Positions 32,933 to 43,104 of a DNA stretch of 64,000 nucleotides are shown in pieces. The position numbers and the translations under genes are program-made. The stretch's first letter is position 1. Every line of letters begins with the position of its first letter. The stretch covers positions 157,439,142 through 157,503,141 of the forward strand of contig NC_071354.1 of NCBI RefSeq assembly GCF_943734655.1, read 5' to 3'. Below the pieces are notes generated by a model. The model was given only the letters and a program-made list of their open reading frames with translations, made no database searches and had not been told where the DNA came from. Source of the stretch: Sabethes cyaneus (lineage: Eukaryota; Arthropoda; Insecta; Diptera; Culicidae).

Positions 32933-34985
32933 TAGGGATGGGAATCGAAAGCCAAAGTATCGATATCTGGTATCGCAATATATCGGACCGATCCGATACT
33001 GAGTAATGAGTATATCGCAACCAAAATATCGATACTTCGATATTCACCGATATCGAAACCCGAAATATTCAGAAAGTTTTCAGATACGATCCGTCACGGG
33101 CTTGTGATGCAGCCACCTGCCTCGTTTATGTCGCCGGCATCTCCGCACCTTCAAGATACCGTATACGTTCCACTCGACAATGTTCGCTGCAGATTTATCG
33201 GTCAGGCGGGCGCTTTTTAACTAGAAGCACCAGAACTAGAACTGATCAGTTTCAAACAATTTTTCAATAGATTGGTCTAAAATGCAACAAAATATCCTGG
33301 CAAGATTTTATTTTGAAAACCCCGCTGATTTGCTGCATAGTTTGTTATATTTCAACAGAAGTAGTATCACAAATGCTTACATTAACTCCTATAATCAGAA
33401 AAGTGTTGGATGTAAATTATAGCGAATTCATAAATTAACCTGCCTCAGGTCGATTAGCACTCAGTTTTAATCGAAGTGCTGTCAAAGCGTTCATAAATTA
33501 ACCGAGATTGCATTTCGGTTAAACTAACAGCATTCAGTTTGAAGCGCAGGTTAAAACTGTCTAGCATTACGGTTTACAGGTCGATCTGTCAAACTGCCCG
33601 CATCGTTCATAAATTTCGGGTTCGAGTTAGCACGAACCCAGGTTAATTTATGAATTCGCTATTAGATTCGCATAAGTTTACCTTCTCTTATTCATGTGAA
33701 TAAATAATCACATTGTGTTATTCTAGGGAGGAAAATATTAAAGATAATCCACATTTCAAGAAATAAAATTCCAAATTAGAATCAGACTTTGGCAAAACAC
33801 CGAACGTAGCTTATACGGTCGTTACCGTTTCCTAAAACGACGCAACCAAGTTCATCTCTTTTTCATACATGCAAACAAACACGAAGTGTGGCTAGGAATT
33901 TATCAGTGGTGTTGAATTTGTCATACTTTACCCGGTTACTGTCGTACCCGGTTACGGTATACTGTCATACACCCGGTTAACACATTTCCGAGTTATCTGA
34001 TATCTGATTATCCGAGTTATCTGATGTCATCTGCATATAATTTGAGTGAAGCCGAAATGTTTGGTCCAGGGGTCCAAGTTGAAAGCTCTCCTTTTAGTTA
34101 ATTTCGGTAAAGCCCTATATATCCGGAAACATCTAATAAACTAATGTTAAGTAATAAAAAAGTTTTTCGATTTTCTAAAATATTTTGAGTGACACAAGGC
34201 ATGGCTGGATTATGAGATTCGCATTTTCAGGCAGAGAATATAAATCTGATACTGATCAGGAGCAGGATCGGTTTAAAGCAATCATACTTAGCTCGCTTCA
34301 CAGTTCACAGTATAAATGGTTCTTGCAAATCAATCTGCGCTTGCATCGATACGGTGTTCGGTGGTGGCTTCAGGAAACAATTAACCTAACAATCCGTTGA
34401 TATCGGCATCCACCGTAGAAGAGTATTCTCAAGTTTGCAAAAACACACATGGAGGTGCTTCATATTTATCTCAGTTTGCCGTGTGAGTCAATGAAATAGA
34501 TAAGGGAATACGAAAACCTAACGCTAGCAAAAAGACACACATCCAGCATATATCCGAGGATCTTTTACAAAGCTAGCACACGTAACCCCGAGTGTCACCG
34601 AAATGCTAAAAACCGGCGTCTGAAAGACAACACCGAAACGGGTTGCGGTTGCTTTTTTGAGCGTGCAGTTCATTTTATCAGGCACGGCAGCAGCGTACCG
34701 CCTCAAATAAACTTTGTAGCATTTTTCAAATGCGGCATGCAGTATGGTTCAGCTTTTAGACACGCCTGTTTGGAAGCTTGAGAACTGAAAAACGCGAGTT
34801 CGATAATTTGGCAAAAAGTTATGCGTGAAGAACTGGTCTTTTTGTAGCTTTCGATACCTCTAATATCGGATGAAAAGGCATCGATATCCGATAATATCAC
34901 ATGGTAAAATATCGATGCCGGATACTCGATATATCGAATGAAAATATCGATACCTCCGGTATCGATAAAATATCGCACATCCCTA
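32933..34985. mobile_element. hAT-type non-autonomous element, copy 1 (2053 bp)
   Basis: Flanked by perfect 8-bp duplications GCATTTAT (32925-32932, 34986-34993). Termini are TAGGGATGGGAATCG and, inward from the right, TAGGGATGTGCGATAT. Subterminal zones are dense in ATCGATA-like strings on both sides. The 8-bp target duplication and short TIR with subterminal repeats are hallmarks of hAT transposons. The longest frame is about 107 codons, so it must move in trans. It sits inside element B, and a copy of identical length lies inverted at 43105-45157. One difference noted between them is at 33578 (A here, G in the other copy). Confidence 0.9.
33420..33661. mobile_element. Harbinger-like MITE nested in hAT copy 1 (242 bp)
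   Basis: The inverted ends TAGCGAATTCATAAATTAAC are flanked by TTA on both sides (33417-33419, 33662-33664). A 3-bp TWA target is characteristic of PIF/Harbinger. Internally the string TTCATAAATT recurs several times in both orientations. The same MITE occupies the same place in hAT copy 2 (44429-44670), so it was present before the hAT copies separated. Confidence 0.72.
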
Positions 34986-35109
34986 GCATTTATAAAAAAA
35001 ATAACACAATGGTCATAGTTATGCACAATGTTGAAAAATACATATATTAAGAAAAATGCGCAGAATTAGGAGCTGCGCAGAATATGGTACGTTCACGGTA
35101 TTTATAGTA

Positions 35110-35389
35110 CACTGAAGTCGCTTTTTACGCGGTTTTTTTACGCGACTATTTTTACGCGGTTTTTTTTTCGCGGTTTTCGGAACTTACGCGGATGTGCTCA
35201 AAACGTCTATTTTTTCGTGTAGTGTTGAAATCCACAAAGTTTTTTTTACGCGAAATTTTGTTTTTTTTACGTGGTTTTCGGAATTTACGTCGTTTTTTTA
35301 CGCGGTTTTCGAAATTTACGCGGTTTTCGGAATTTACGCGGTTTTGATTTACGCGGGACGTATCCTACGCGTAAAAAGCGACTTGAGTG
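35110..35389. mobile_element. 280-bp TA-flanked MITE with TTTACGCGG repeats
   Basis: Ends CACTGAAGTCGCTTTTTACG and, inward from the right, CACTCAAGTCGCTTTTTACG, flanked by TA at 35108-35109 and 35390-35391. The interior is mostly tandem, slightly varied TTTACGCGGTTTTCGG units. It lies only 9 bp beyond the right end of element B. A mariner-like MITE is the likely class. Confidence 0.8.
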
Positions 35390-35561
35390 TATATATGGAG
35401 TATATATGGGCAAAAGTAGAATAATCGCACCAGCAATCCTTCGAGTGAAATATACCTAATTGCGTCATTTGTGTTTCCAGCAGTTCATTTAATATCCAAT
35501 CCACGAGCATCACACGAACCACGCAGTATCACACCTCCTAGCTTAGCTACTCAATAGAGTA

Positions 35562-36569
35562 GGGGATTGTCCCCTGTTTGTGAAACGGCCCCGGTTGTGA
35601 AACTCCCGTAGTTTTTAACGTTTTTATTATCCTAATGCTGTCAAATTACTACCAACATCTAGTCTCATAGTAAAATAACTTTTGAGCAAACAACGGTCAA
35701 ACTTCAATATTTATAATGCTTTTTTGGAAACGTGTTTGGAAAAACTCCCAGAAAAGTTTTTTTTGCATGTTTTGCAATTGAATATTTTGTGTACCAATTG
35801 AAATAAAAAAGGTCAGATAAAAGCATATAAGCTTAGTTTTAGACATCTATTTCATCACACAGTCAAATTTTAGGTGAAATAATTGATTCAAAAATTATCA
35901 CATATTTTTTTTGCAATATGACCTCCGCCCTGGTTGAAACAGTCAAGTTCCCCGATTGTGAAATATCTAGAAAATCAATTATTTTATACTTCATTAAACA
36001 TACATAACTTTAATTGGGGCATTATGAGCTGTTGTTGTTGTTATTTTATTTGAGAGGTTTTACACTTTCATGCATTCGCCTCTATTAATTGGGGCATTAT
36101 GAGTGCAGTAGGATTCATTTAGGTTTAGCAAAAACTCAATTCCTTGTAACACATGTATCAGGCCAGCGCATTTCAAATCTGCCAATATGACTGCTTGCTT
36201 TTTCATGCATTTATTGCGACTCAGATTTAGACGATTAATCGAAGAAATTGATCAATGATTTTGCATTTTTAGTATTTTACAAGATGATTTTAATTTTTGA
36301 TTTTCCTTCGATATTTCTATATTTTCTTTTCTTTTCTAACGATTTCCCGAGGTGTTTCACAACCGGAGACACTTTTTTTAGCCACAAAAAACATGCGTTG
36401 AAATTTTGCTATAACTTTGATGTTTTAAACAAAGTCATATACTTCCTTTGGCAAAAAGTTAGGTATATGTTTAAACTTTCCAATGCTTCAAAAAGATTTA
36501 AAATTGGATGATCCGATCAAAAGCTCTGACCAAAAAACAAAACCTGTTTCATAACCGGGGACATTCCCC
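35562..36569. mobile_element. TA-flanked TIR element E with GGTTGTGAAAC repeats (1.0 kb)
   Basis: The inverted ends GGGGATTGTCCCC and GGGGAATGTCCCC are flanked by TA (35560-35561, 36570-36571). The motif GGTTGTGAAAC or close variants occurs at about 35575, 35592, 35932 and 35956 and inverted at about 36356 and 36545. No transposase. A partial inverted copy lies at 39880-40530. It carries a 56-bp retro-insertion at 36029-36084. Confidence 0.78.
36010..36103 (-). mobile_element. 56-bp retroposon tail with 19-bp target duplication
   Basis: Perfect 19-bp direct repeats TTAATTGGGGCATTATGAG (36010-36028 and 36085-36103) bracket a 56-bp insert. Read on the minus strand it is a short body (AGAGGCGAATGCATGAAAG onward) ending in an AACAACAACAACAG tail. 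Same logic as the 14.4-kb insert but a different 3' sequence and tail, so a different parent family. Confidence 0.78.
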
Positions 36570-36571
36570 TA

Positions 36572-39060
36572 CTACCGGGTATGGCCGCGTGGAGGCGCTA
36601 GGTAGGAGCTTTGGCTGGCAAAAGCTATGTGGGACGCTTTCTCGCTTGCCTTCCCTATTTCATACCCCGTTTTGTCAGAATACAATGATATTCATATCGA
36701 ATTGTCATGGAAGCTGTTCAGAAAACATTTTTTGGATTGTAAATTCAAAGCAGTTTTCGTATGTGGTTCTGGAGCTCAGAATGCGGAGGCCGTCTACAGA
36801 CGGCCTAACCCATTAGAGGGTTAAGAAAATTGACAAATTGAGCTAAATATCGTTGCTGGCAGAAAAACATGTAGCAAAAGACTTTGCTCTTATAGTTAAC
36901 CCAGAAGCTAAATTTTATTTTAGGATCTCGAGATAGACGGGCAATTCAAATTATTCAAAAAGTGTTTCAAATTTCCAAGCAGTTCTTCTTTGCTTAGTCT
37001 GAGTCAAGATGGAGAAAAAGCTATTTTTCTGTTTAGTTTTGACAGTGTTCGTAAGCGGCAGCAATTCAACCTAGATCAAGTCAATATCCTGACAGTAAAA
37101 CATCTCGCTCAAGCACTTGATAATCTTCGACCTTTGTTTCATTTATTTTACAACAGTACAATGAACAATCCATCAATGTAACATGAAATGCATGTGCGCG
37201 TTTTCCATTCGTGTACGACTGTTTTGCTCCGCAATAGCTGGGGATAGACAATCAAAATGAGGAATGACAAAAAATTGATAAGGTTTAATGATCCAATTGA
37301 AATTACTTCCGTGTATCCCATGAAAATAAAAAACCTTACTGTTTTGAACTTTAAAATCGTAAAAATATAATAATCGTAAATTACATAATAAAACTAAAAC
37401 AATAAAGAATTTTGTATAGAAGAAAATGGATATGGAATTGAAACCGAAATAAAATGGTATTCATGTTTACAGCATTTTTCTATAGAATGTTTATTATTTG
37501 AATCAAAATTAATAGCGTGTTTACTACCATAACATCAAATACCAGGAATTCCTATTTTTTCTTAATTATGCTTCCAAACGCAGTGATATCAATTCAACTC
37601 ATAAAAAATCCATTCATCTCAACCAGTAAATGCACTTTATGAAGGCTGTATAAGATTATGAATTCATTCCCACTCGGTTCGGTTTATCTTTAGTACTGTG
37701 CTGTATGCTTTTAACATTTATTGTTATTTGATATCACACTGCACTTTGCAAATTGTTCCATATTTATGCATATGATTGCTCTATTGCTCACATTATAGGT
37801 TTATGACTGTATAGGAATCAATTGGTCGGACGGTCAATTACTCGCATTGTTCTGGGGTGATTCAATTCCTTTGAGCTAGAGCTGCAGATGATAAGCACGT
37901 AAGCATTTATATGTATAGGAAGGTATCCTATGCTACAGCAAAACCAACATCCTACTCAACAACAGAGCATCACTGTTTAACTCAATTTTGTTTCTCCCAA
38001 TGTCTACGCTTTGACTGCTGCCTGCTATCAAATCCTAAACACAAATGAATTCCGGGAAATCCTTAGATACTGTAGCACACAGAAATAAATGTTGTTTTTC
38101 CTCGCTGGTCAACAGCTGGACCGCATTAGTTTCCAGCCATTAGCTCAGCAGGGTGTGAAAAATAGCGTAGCGGAAGTAATTCAATTTCGCGGCAGCCGAC
38201 GACGATGACGCCCGCCACCATATTGGGAACATCCTTCTCGTGACTCATGCTCTCCGCTGGCTGTCGGCATTTTATGCGGAATAACACACCGAGCTTCGAC
38301 ATGATGTGTTGGCATGCTGTAGGTATGAGTGCGCCGCCCGGCGAGGAACTGTTTGTGGTCGGTGCTGAAGCGTTGAAACGAACCAGGAACAGATATAACG
38401 AATTATGGCCATTAGCAATGCGGTCGAAAATTAGAAAGCATGGTACATGGTTACTGTACACAAAACAGAGCAACGGGGGTGTAGACAGGATCACACGAGA
38501 AGAGTCAATTGGTTTATATACCGTTCAGATTCGTAAAAGTGGTTTTTGAGGTAATGATCTCATTAGATCAATTCGATGATGACTCCTAAACATTCATACC
38601 AATGCGTTGGCTAACCTTTACTGAATATCTGAGTGCATTTTGGTACTTAATAGGCTTTTAAAATTGAGTTATAGGCTCGATAAATGATAAGCTTGCGGCG
38701 ATTAGTTTAAGCCTACGATTCTATTTTCTGCCTATGTCCATTCCGTTCGTTGCAGGCATCAAGCGCCTGCAAAACACAAACCACAACAATTATGCAACAA
38801 TCCTTCAAATAACTCAATGGGTGATGCTGTGCGTGTGTCCACTGTAATTAATTCGTTGCTCAATAAACGGTAATGCTGATTTTTAGCATATTGTTTGGGC
38901 TTACCCGCACAGTTAGTTTCAAGGTAAGAAGCTGACGTAACGAGCCAGTTATCGTATATTCAAATCTCAGCTGGGTGGTACTGTTAGAGTCAGTAGGATC
39001 GTTGCACTAGCCCCGTAATTGTCTTACGTAGCTTTTTGTCTAAAGACAGCATATATTTTG
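36572..39060. other. Unassigned AT-rich DNA without a supported gene
   Basis: No element ends recognised. A GC-richer stretch at 38150-38400 supports only overlapping 100-120 codon frames on opposite strands, with no recognised motifs. Confidence 0.3.
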
Positions 39061-39069
39061 GATTATCTA

Positions 39070-39823
39070 CGAATGGCCGAAACACAAATGGCCGAATCAC
39101 GAATGGCCGAATCACAAAAGGCTGAAACACAAATGGCCGAACGTCATATTCGGCCGAAAATAATCACGGCCTCCAGTCTGCACAAATGTTGGGTATATGC
39201 TGTCCTTACTCGTTAATAGGTCTCGCACCCTATAATAAACGTAAATGATTTGCGCTTAGGGGAGGAAACAACTATCAATCATCTATACTCTATATCTACC
39301 AAAATAAAAACTAAGATGCAAAGTATGTCTTGTTTTTCTGAAACTAAGGTACAGAATTTTACGAAATGCTTTTTTCCTTCACCTATCGATGACGCAGATC
39401 ATCACAGAGCTGCGAGTGGAACAAAAGGCAATAGAGGAGAAAATTTTAAAGGTTTTTCAAGGGGACGTTTCAAATTCGTGGAGAGAAACAGATGAAAAAA
39501 ATTATTCAAAATGTTTAAGGTCTCACAAAATAAGCAATAAAAATTTTGTTGACGCGGTTGCACTTTCATCAAATGCTAAACAAAGGTGCTCTCGAAGTAT
39601 GGTTTTTTGTTTTATAATAAATAGTTGTGTTGCTTATTTGATTTTTTGTTTGATTAAAGTTATTTGTTAACTGTTTGCCATATCTTGCTTTTTAGAATAG
39701 TTAGTTAGGCATTCCGGGAAAGTTCGGCCTTTCGTGATTCGGTCTTTCGCGATTCAGCCTTCTGTGACTGTTGTTTGGATTTCGGCCATTCGTGATTCGG
39801 CCATTTGTGTTTCGGCCATTCGG
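39070..39823. mobile_element. TA-flanked TIR element D with AATGGCCGAA repeats (754 bp)
   Basis: Ends GAATGGCCGAAACACAAATG at about 39071 and, inverted, at about 39820, with inverted identity over about 40 bp. TA lies at 39068-39069 and 39824-39825. Each terminus carries several head-to-tail copies of the decamer unit AATGGCCGAA spaced by ACAC or TCAC. The interior has no recognisable protein. One base differs at the very tip (C versus CC). Confidence 0.8.
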
Positions 39824-39879
39824 TATCAGCTCTATATTTTTCGCTTGAAATAAAAAGTTATGGCGGAATTGGGAGACAT

Positions 39880-40530
39880 AGTACTGAAAAAAAGTGTCCC
39901 GGTTGTGAAACACTATCTATAATCTGTAAAAATGTAAGAAAGAAAACAAAAATAAAGAAGAAAATAAAGAAATATAAAATGAAAATAAAATACTACATTC
40001 ATTTATTAACGAAAAACACCTTACATTGAAAGTAATTGATCAGTTTCTTAATTTAAACATCCAAACCGGAATTGTAAACTATGCCTGTAAAAATAGGAAG
40101 TTTGAGATCTTAAAAATGCGGATTTCCCTCTTATGTGCCTGAAAAGTGTGTTGAAAATGTTTGTGATCATTAAAGTATTAAATAAACGATTTTCTGGATT
40201 TTTCATTACAGGAGAACTCAACTGTTTCACAACCGGGGCGCGTACGACAGTTTGTAAAAATTTATGTAATACTTTTTAGAGTAAATTATGTCTCTTAAAA
40301 CTTGTCTGTGTGATGAAATAGAGGTCCAAAACTAAGGTTATATGCCTTTTACTGCCTTTTTAGATTCTGTTTGATACACACGAAAATCAATTCCAAAACA
40401 TTCTAAAAAACTTTTTCGGGCATGTTTTTCGAACACATTTCGTACGAGACATTCTATAGGCTGTACTTTTGTTTGCTCAAAAACTAGAATACAATGAGAC
40501 GAGACGTTGGTAGTAATTTGGTAGTGCTAG
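39880..40530. mobile_element. Partial, inverted copy of element E
   Basis: Blocks of element E recur here on the opposite strand and in matching order: CCGGTTGTGAAACAC (39899), TTGTCTGTGTGATGAAATAG (40302) and TTTTGTTTGCTCAAAA (about 40468) followed by TTGGTAGTAATTTG (about 40509). Both outer termini are missing, so it is a truncated, diverged copy. It abuts the right end of element D. Confidence 0.65.
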
Positions 40531-40584
40531 TTTATTAAACAAGTCAGAAATGATGCGAGTTTCACCAGGAAATATGTGCCCTCG

Positions 40585-40835
40585 CCATGTCGAGCGAAAG
40601 GTGCTACGAACGATATTTGATGGAGCACAAATATCCAGCGGAGAGTGGCCTAGAGAGATTCCCATCGTACATCTGGAGAAAGTCGGTAACATGTCCTATG
40701 GATGTACTTGTAATAGAGGGGCCTAACGAGCAAGATGGCTCTACCAGGTCGAAAGAGACTTGGGACTTCTAAGACGCCTGAGAAACTGGCAACGAGTGGC
40801 TCAAAATCGAATTGAATTGAGACAACTGCTTAGAA
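40585..40835 (+). pseudogene. RTE C-terminal fragment
   Basis: The C-terminal region of an RTE ORF appears in two frames: ERKVLRTIFDGAQISSGEWP at about 40595-40655 and RARWLYQVERDLGLLRRLRN at about 40728-40785, continuing WQRVAQNRIELRQLL. No RT core is attached, and the AAGTAAG tail is absent. It is an isolated decayed fragment. Confidence 0.7.
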
Positions 40836-40839
40836 CAGA

Positions 40840-41900
40840 CAATCCTGATTCTATGCTGACGACGTCGATGAAGGTGGGACATATTGAGTGGATTATTTGC
40901 CAAGCCGATTCTGTAATATATAACATATTAATTTAGAGCCAAATTAATTCAAAATTAATTTTTCAGATGAATGCACTTGTTTCATAATTCGATTTTGAGA
41001 GAGAATTTCTTGAAAAGCTCTTAGAGCTCACATGTAGCGTTTCAACATTCATCTGGTACGATAAAAAAAGCAATGTGGGACTAATCCGAGACAAACTATC
41101 CAAATCCGGGACGACTGGTCAGTTTAGGTCGGAATGATTTTGGGAGTAGTTAAGGTCAAACACGCGTCATTGATTTTTGGAACTTTAAAAGTAATTTTTC
41201 TGCTCAAAATAAAAGTTATGTTCATGATATGGGTTTCTCTTGATTCTATCAGTACACAATAAATATATTTTTGAAATCTCATAATGACACGTGTTTGAAC
41301 CTTGACCATATTTACAAATTATTTGATTTACCATCCAAAAGTTTTTATCCACGATTTCCTCGCAGATGATACATTTGGATATCGGCTGTTGTACATATTT
41401 CTGTTTGTGTATTTAATTTTTATTTGACGCAGGTCACAGATCAGTTTTATGTTATACATAAATAAGGATTGTATGAATGATTGTTTTTCTGACTGTTTTC
41501 GTTGAAATCGTATTAAAAGTAGGGTTTAATTCTAGTTCTCTTTGTAGTAAGTATCCCAGCAAACATTTTCGTACGTATATCAAAGCAACAAATATGATAT
41601 ATGTACCGATATGTATCTAGAAAAATCGCATTCGATGCACGAAACCAGCATATGCATACTGTTTTGGAGGCGATATACGTACTTCAAATTATATGAAAAC
41701 ATTTCACATTCATAAGTATTTGTATACGAAGAAATCCGACTCAACATGATTAGTTCCATAATGTTATACAATTCTGTGACGACAATCGTATGTGAATCAG
41801 TTACTATCATTTTGTACGAATAAATGTAAACTAGGGTGCGTTTTATTATGCTTTAAGTACGATTTCGAGTTTGTTTAGCGATATTTAAGATGATTTCCAC
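40840..41900. other. Unassigned AT-rich DNA
   Basis: No gene or element termini identified. The stretch ends where the 5'-truncated CR1-like LINE begins. Confidence 0.3.
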
Positions 41901-41915
41901 ACATTATTATACGAT

Positions 41916-43104
41916 TTGTTCAAGAAAGGTGATAAGCATAGTGTGGAGCACTACCGCGGAATCACTTCATTGTGTGCTTGCTCCAAGTTATTTGAAGCCA
42001 CAGTCTATGACCATCTATTGTTTCATGTGAAGTCCTACATCTCCACTTCACAACATGGATTTTATCCTGGCCGATCAGTCTCAACCAACTTACTGGAGTT
42101 TACCTCGCTCTGTCTGCGTACAATGGAACAGGGCAATCAGATCGACGCCATTTACACTGATTTGAAAGCGGCTTTCGATCGAGTCAATTATGATATTTTG
42201 CTTGCTAAACTCGACAAATTAGGAGTGTCAACTAGTTTGCTTTCATGGCTTAACTCATATCTATGCAATCGTAAATTCGCTATTAAATTGGGTCCCAGCC
42301 AATCGAGATGGTTCCAGAATGGCTCTGGAGTTCCACAAGGTAGCATTTTAGGACCTTTGCTATTCTCGCTGTTCGTGAACGACGTCACTCGACTGTTGCC
42401 TCCTGGAACAAGACTGTGCTACGCTGATGATCTAAAAATTTATCTGCCAATTGAAACCATCACAGATTGTTTGCAGCTTCAGAAATTGATCGATTTGTTT
42501 GTGGAATGGTGCAACTCCAATCGTATGCTGATCAGCACTCAGAAATGTACAGTTATTAGCTTCACTCGTAAAAAACAGCCTCTAGTGTTCGATTACTGCA
42601 TGAATGGAACGTCTCTACAGCGGAGTAACAACGTCACGGATCTAGGCGTTGTGCTAGATAGCCAGATGTCGTTCAGACAACATTACACCTTTATTATTAA
42701 CAAAGCGTATCGGCTGCTTGGCACTATTTTCCGAATCGGTAGAGATTTCACTGATCCGGGTACACTACGTACTCTGTACTGCTCCTTAGTCCGTTCCGTT
42801 CTTGAGACTAGCTGTGCTGTTTGGGATCCTTATTATAATTATTGGATACTTCGCATTGAACGAATACAAAAACACTTCATACGTAAGATCTGCGGCAGGC
42901 TACCCTGGAGAAATCCTGATGCTCTTCCGCCATATGAGGATCTTTGTCTGCTAGTTGGGATTGCACCTCTTGAGCAGCGACGGAAGGATATCATCGCCAA
43001 GACTGCTCATAAGATCCTGTTGGGTGCTCTTGACTGCCCTGCTGTTCTGTCGCAGCTTCAGCTATACTGTCCCCTTCGGCCTCAAAGGAACCAACAGTTC
43101 CTAG
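41916..43104 (+). CDS. CR1/Jockey-type LINE RT ORF, 5'-truncated, interrupted by hAT copy 2
   Basis: An open frame of about 395 codons with a well preserved RT: FKKGDKHSVEHYRGITSLCA (41916 onward), QHGFYPGRSVSTNLLEF, catalytic DAIYTDLKAAFDRVNYDILL at about 42145-42205, GVPQGSILGPLLFSLFVNDV at about 42328-42387, and the YADDLKIY box at 42420-42443. A thumb/C-terminal region follows (RSVLETSCAVW, LPWRNPDALPPYEDLC). The N-terminal endonuclease is absent because the copy starts abruptly near 41913. The frame is cut at 43104 by the hAT element. Its last codons (RTNYGLHEPVRRM, stop at 45258-45260) lie in frame beyond it. Good codon integrity suggests a relatively young copy. Confidence 0.9.

Larger units (their letters stand above)
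31844..35098. mobile_element. TA-flanked TIR element B with CTAATTCTGCGCA subterminal repeats
   Basis: Perfect 26-bp inverted termini start CCGTGAACGTACCATATTCT, flanked by TA (31842-31843, 35099-35100). The motif CCTAATTCTGCGCA recurs near the left end (about 32040, 32068 and 32091). Diverged forms lie at 32600 and 32635, and inverted copies at 35054-35085. Excluding the hAT element inserted at 32933, B is about 1.2 kb and has no transposase. The tip CCGTGAA and the CCTAATTC core are shared with element A, whose subterminal motif ends CGATCA in place of TGCGCA, so A and B are probably related families. Confidence 0.8.

Noticed and set aside
34524..35026. Apparent duplicated small genes (107 and 60 codons), also seen at 43112-43566
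   Set aside because: Both sets lie in the two copies of the same hAT element and one runs through its ATCGATA-rich terminus, so they are element sequence and not a gene pair.
38126..38549. Overlapping 100-122 codon frames on both strands
   Set aside because: Opposite-strand overlap in a GC-richer patch, with no recognised motif on either strand.
39061..39160. CRISPR-like regularly spaced repeats (AATGGCCGAA)
   Set aside because: Units are 10 bp with 4-bp spacers, mirrored at the other end of a TIR element; they are subterminal transposon repeats in a eukaryotic sequence.
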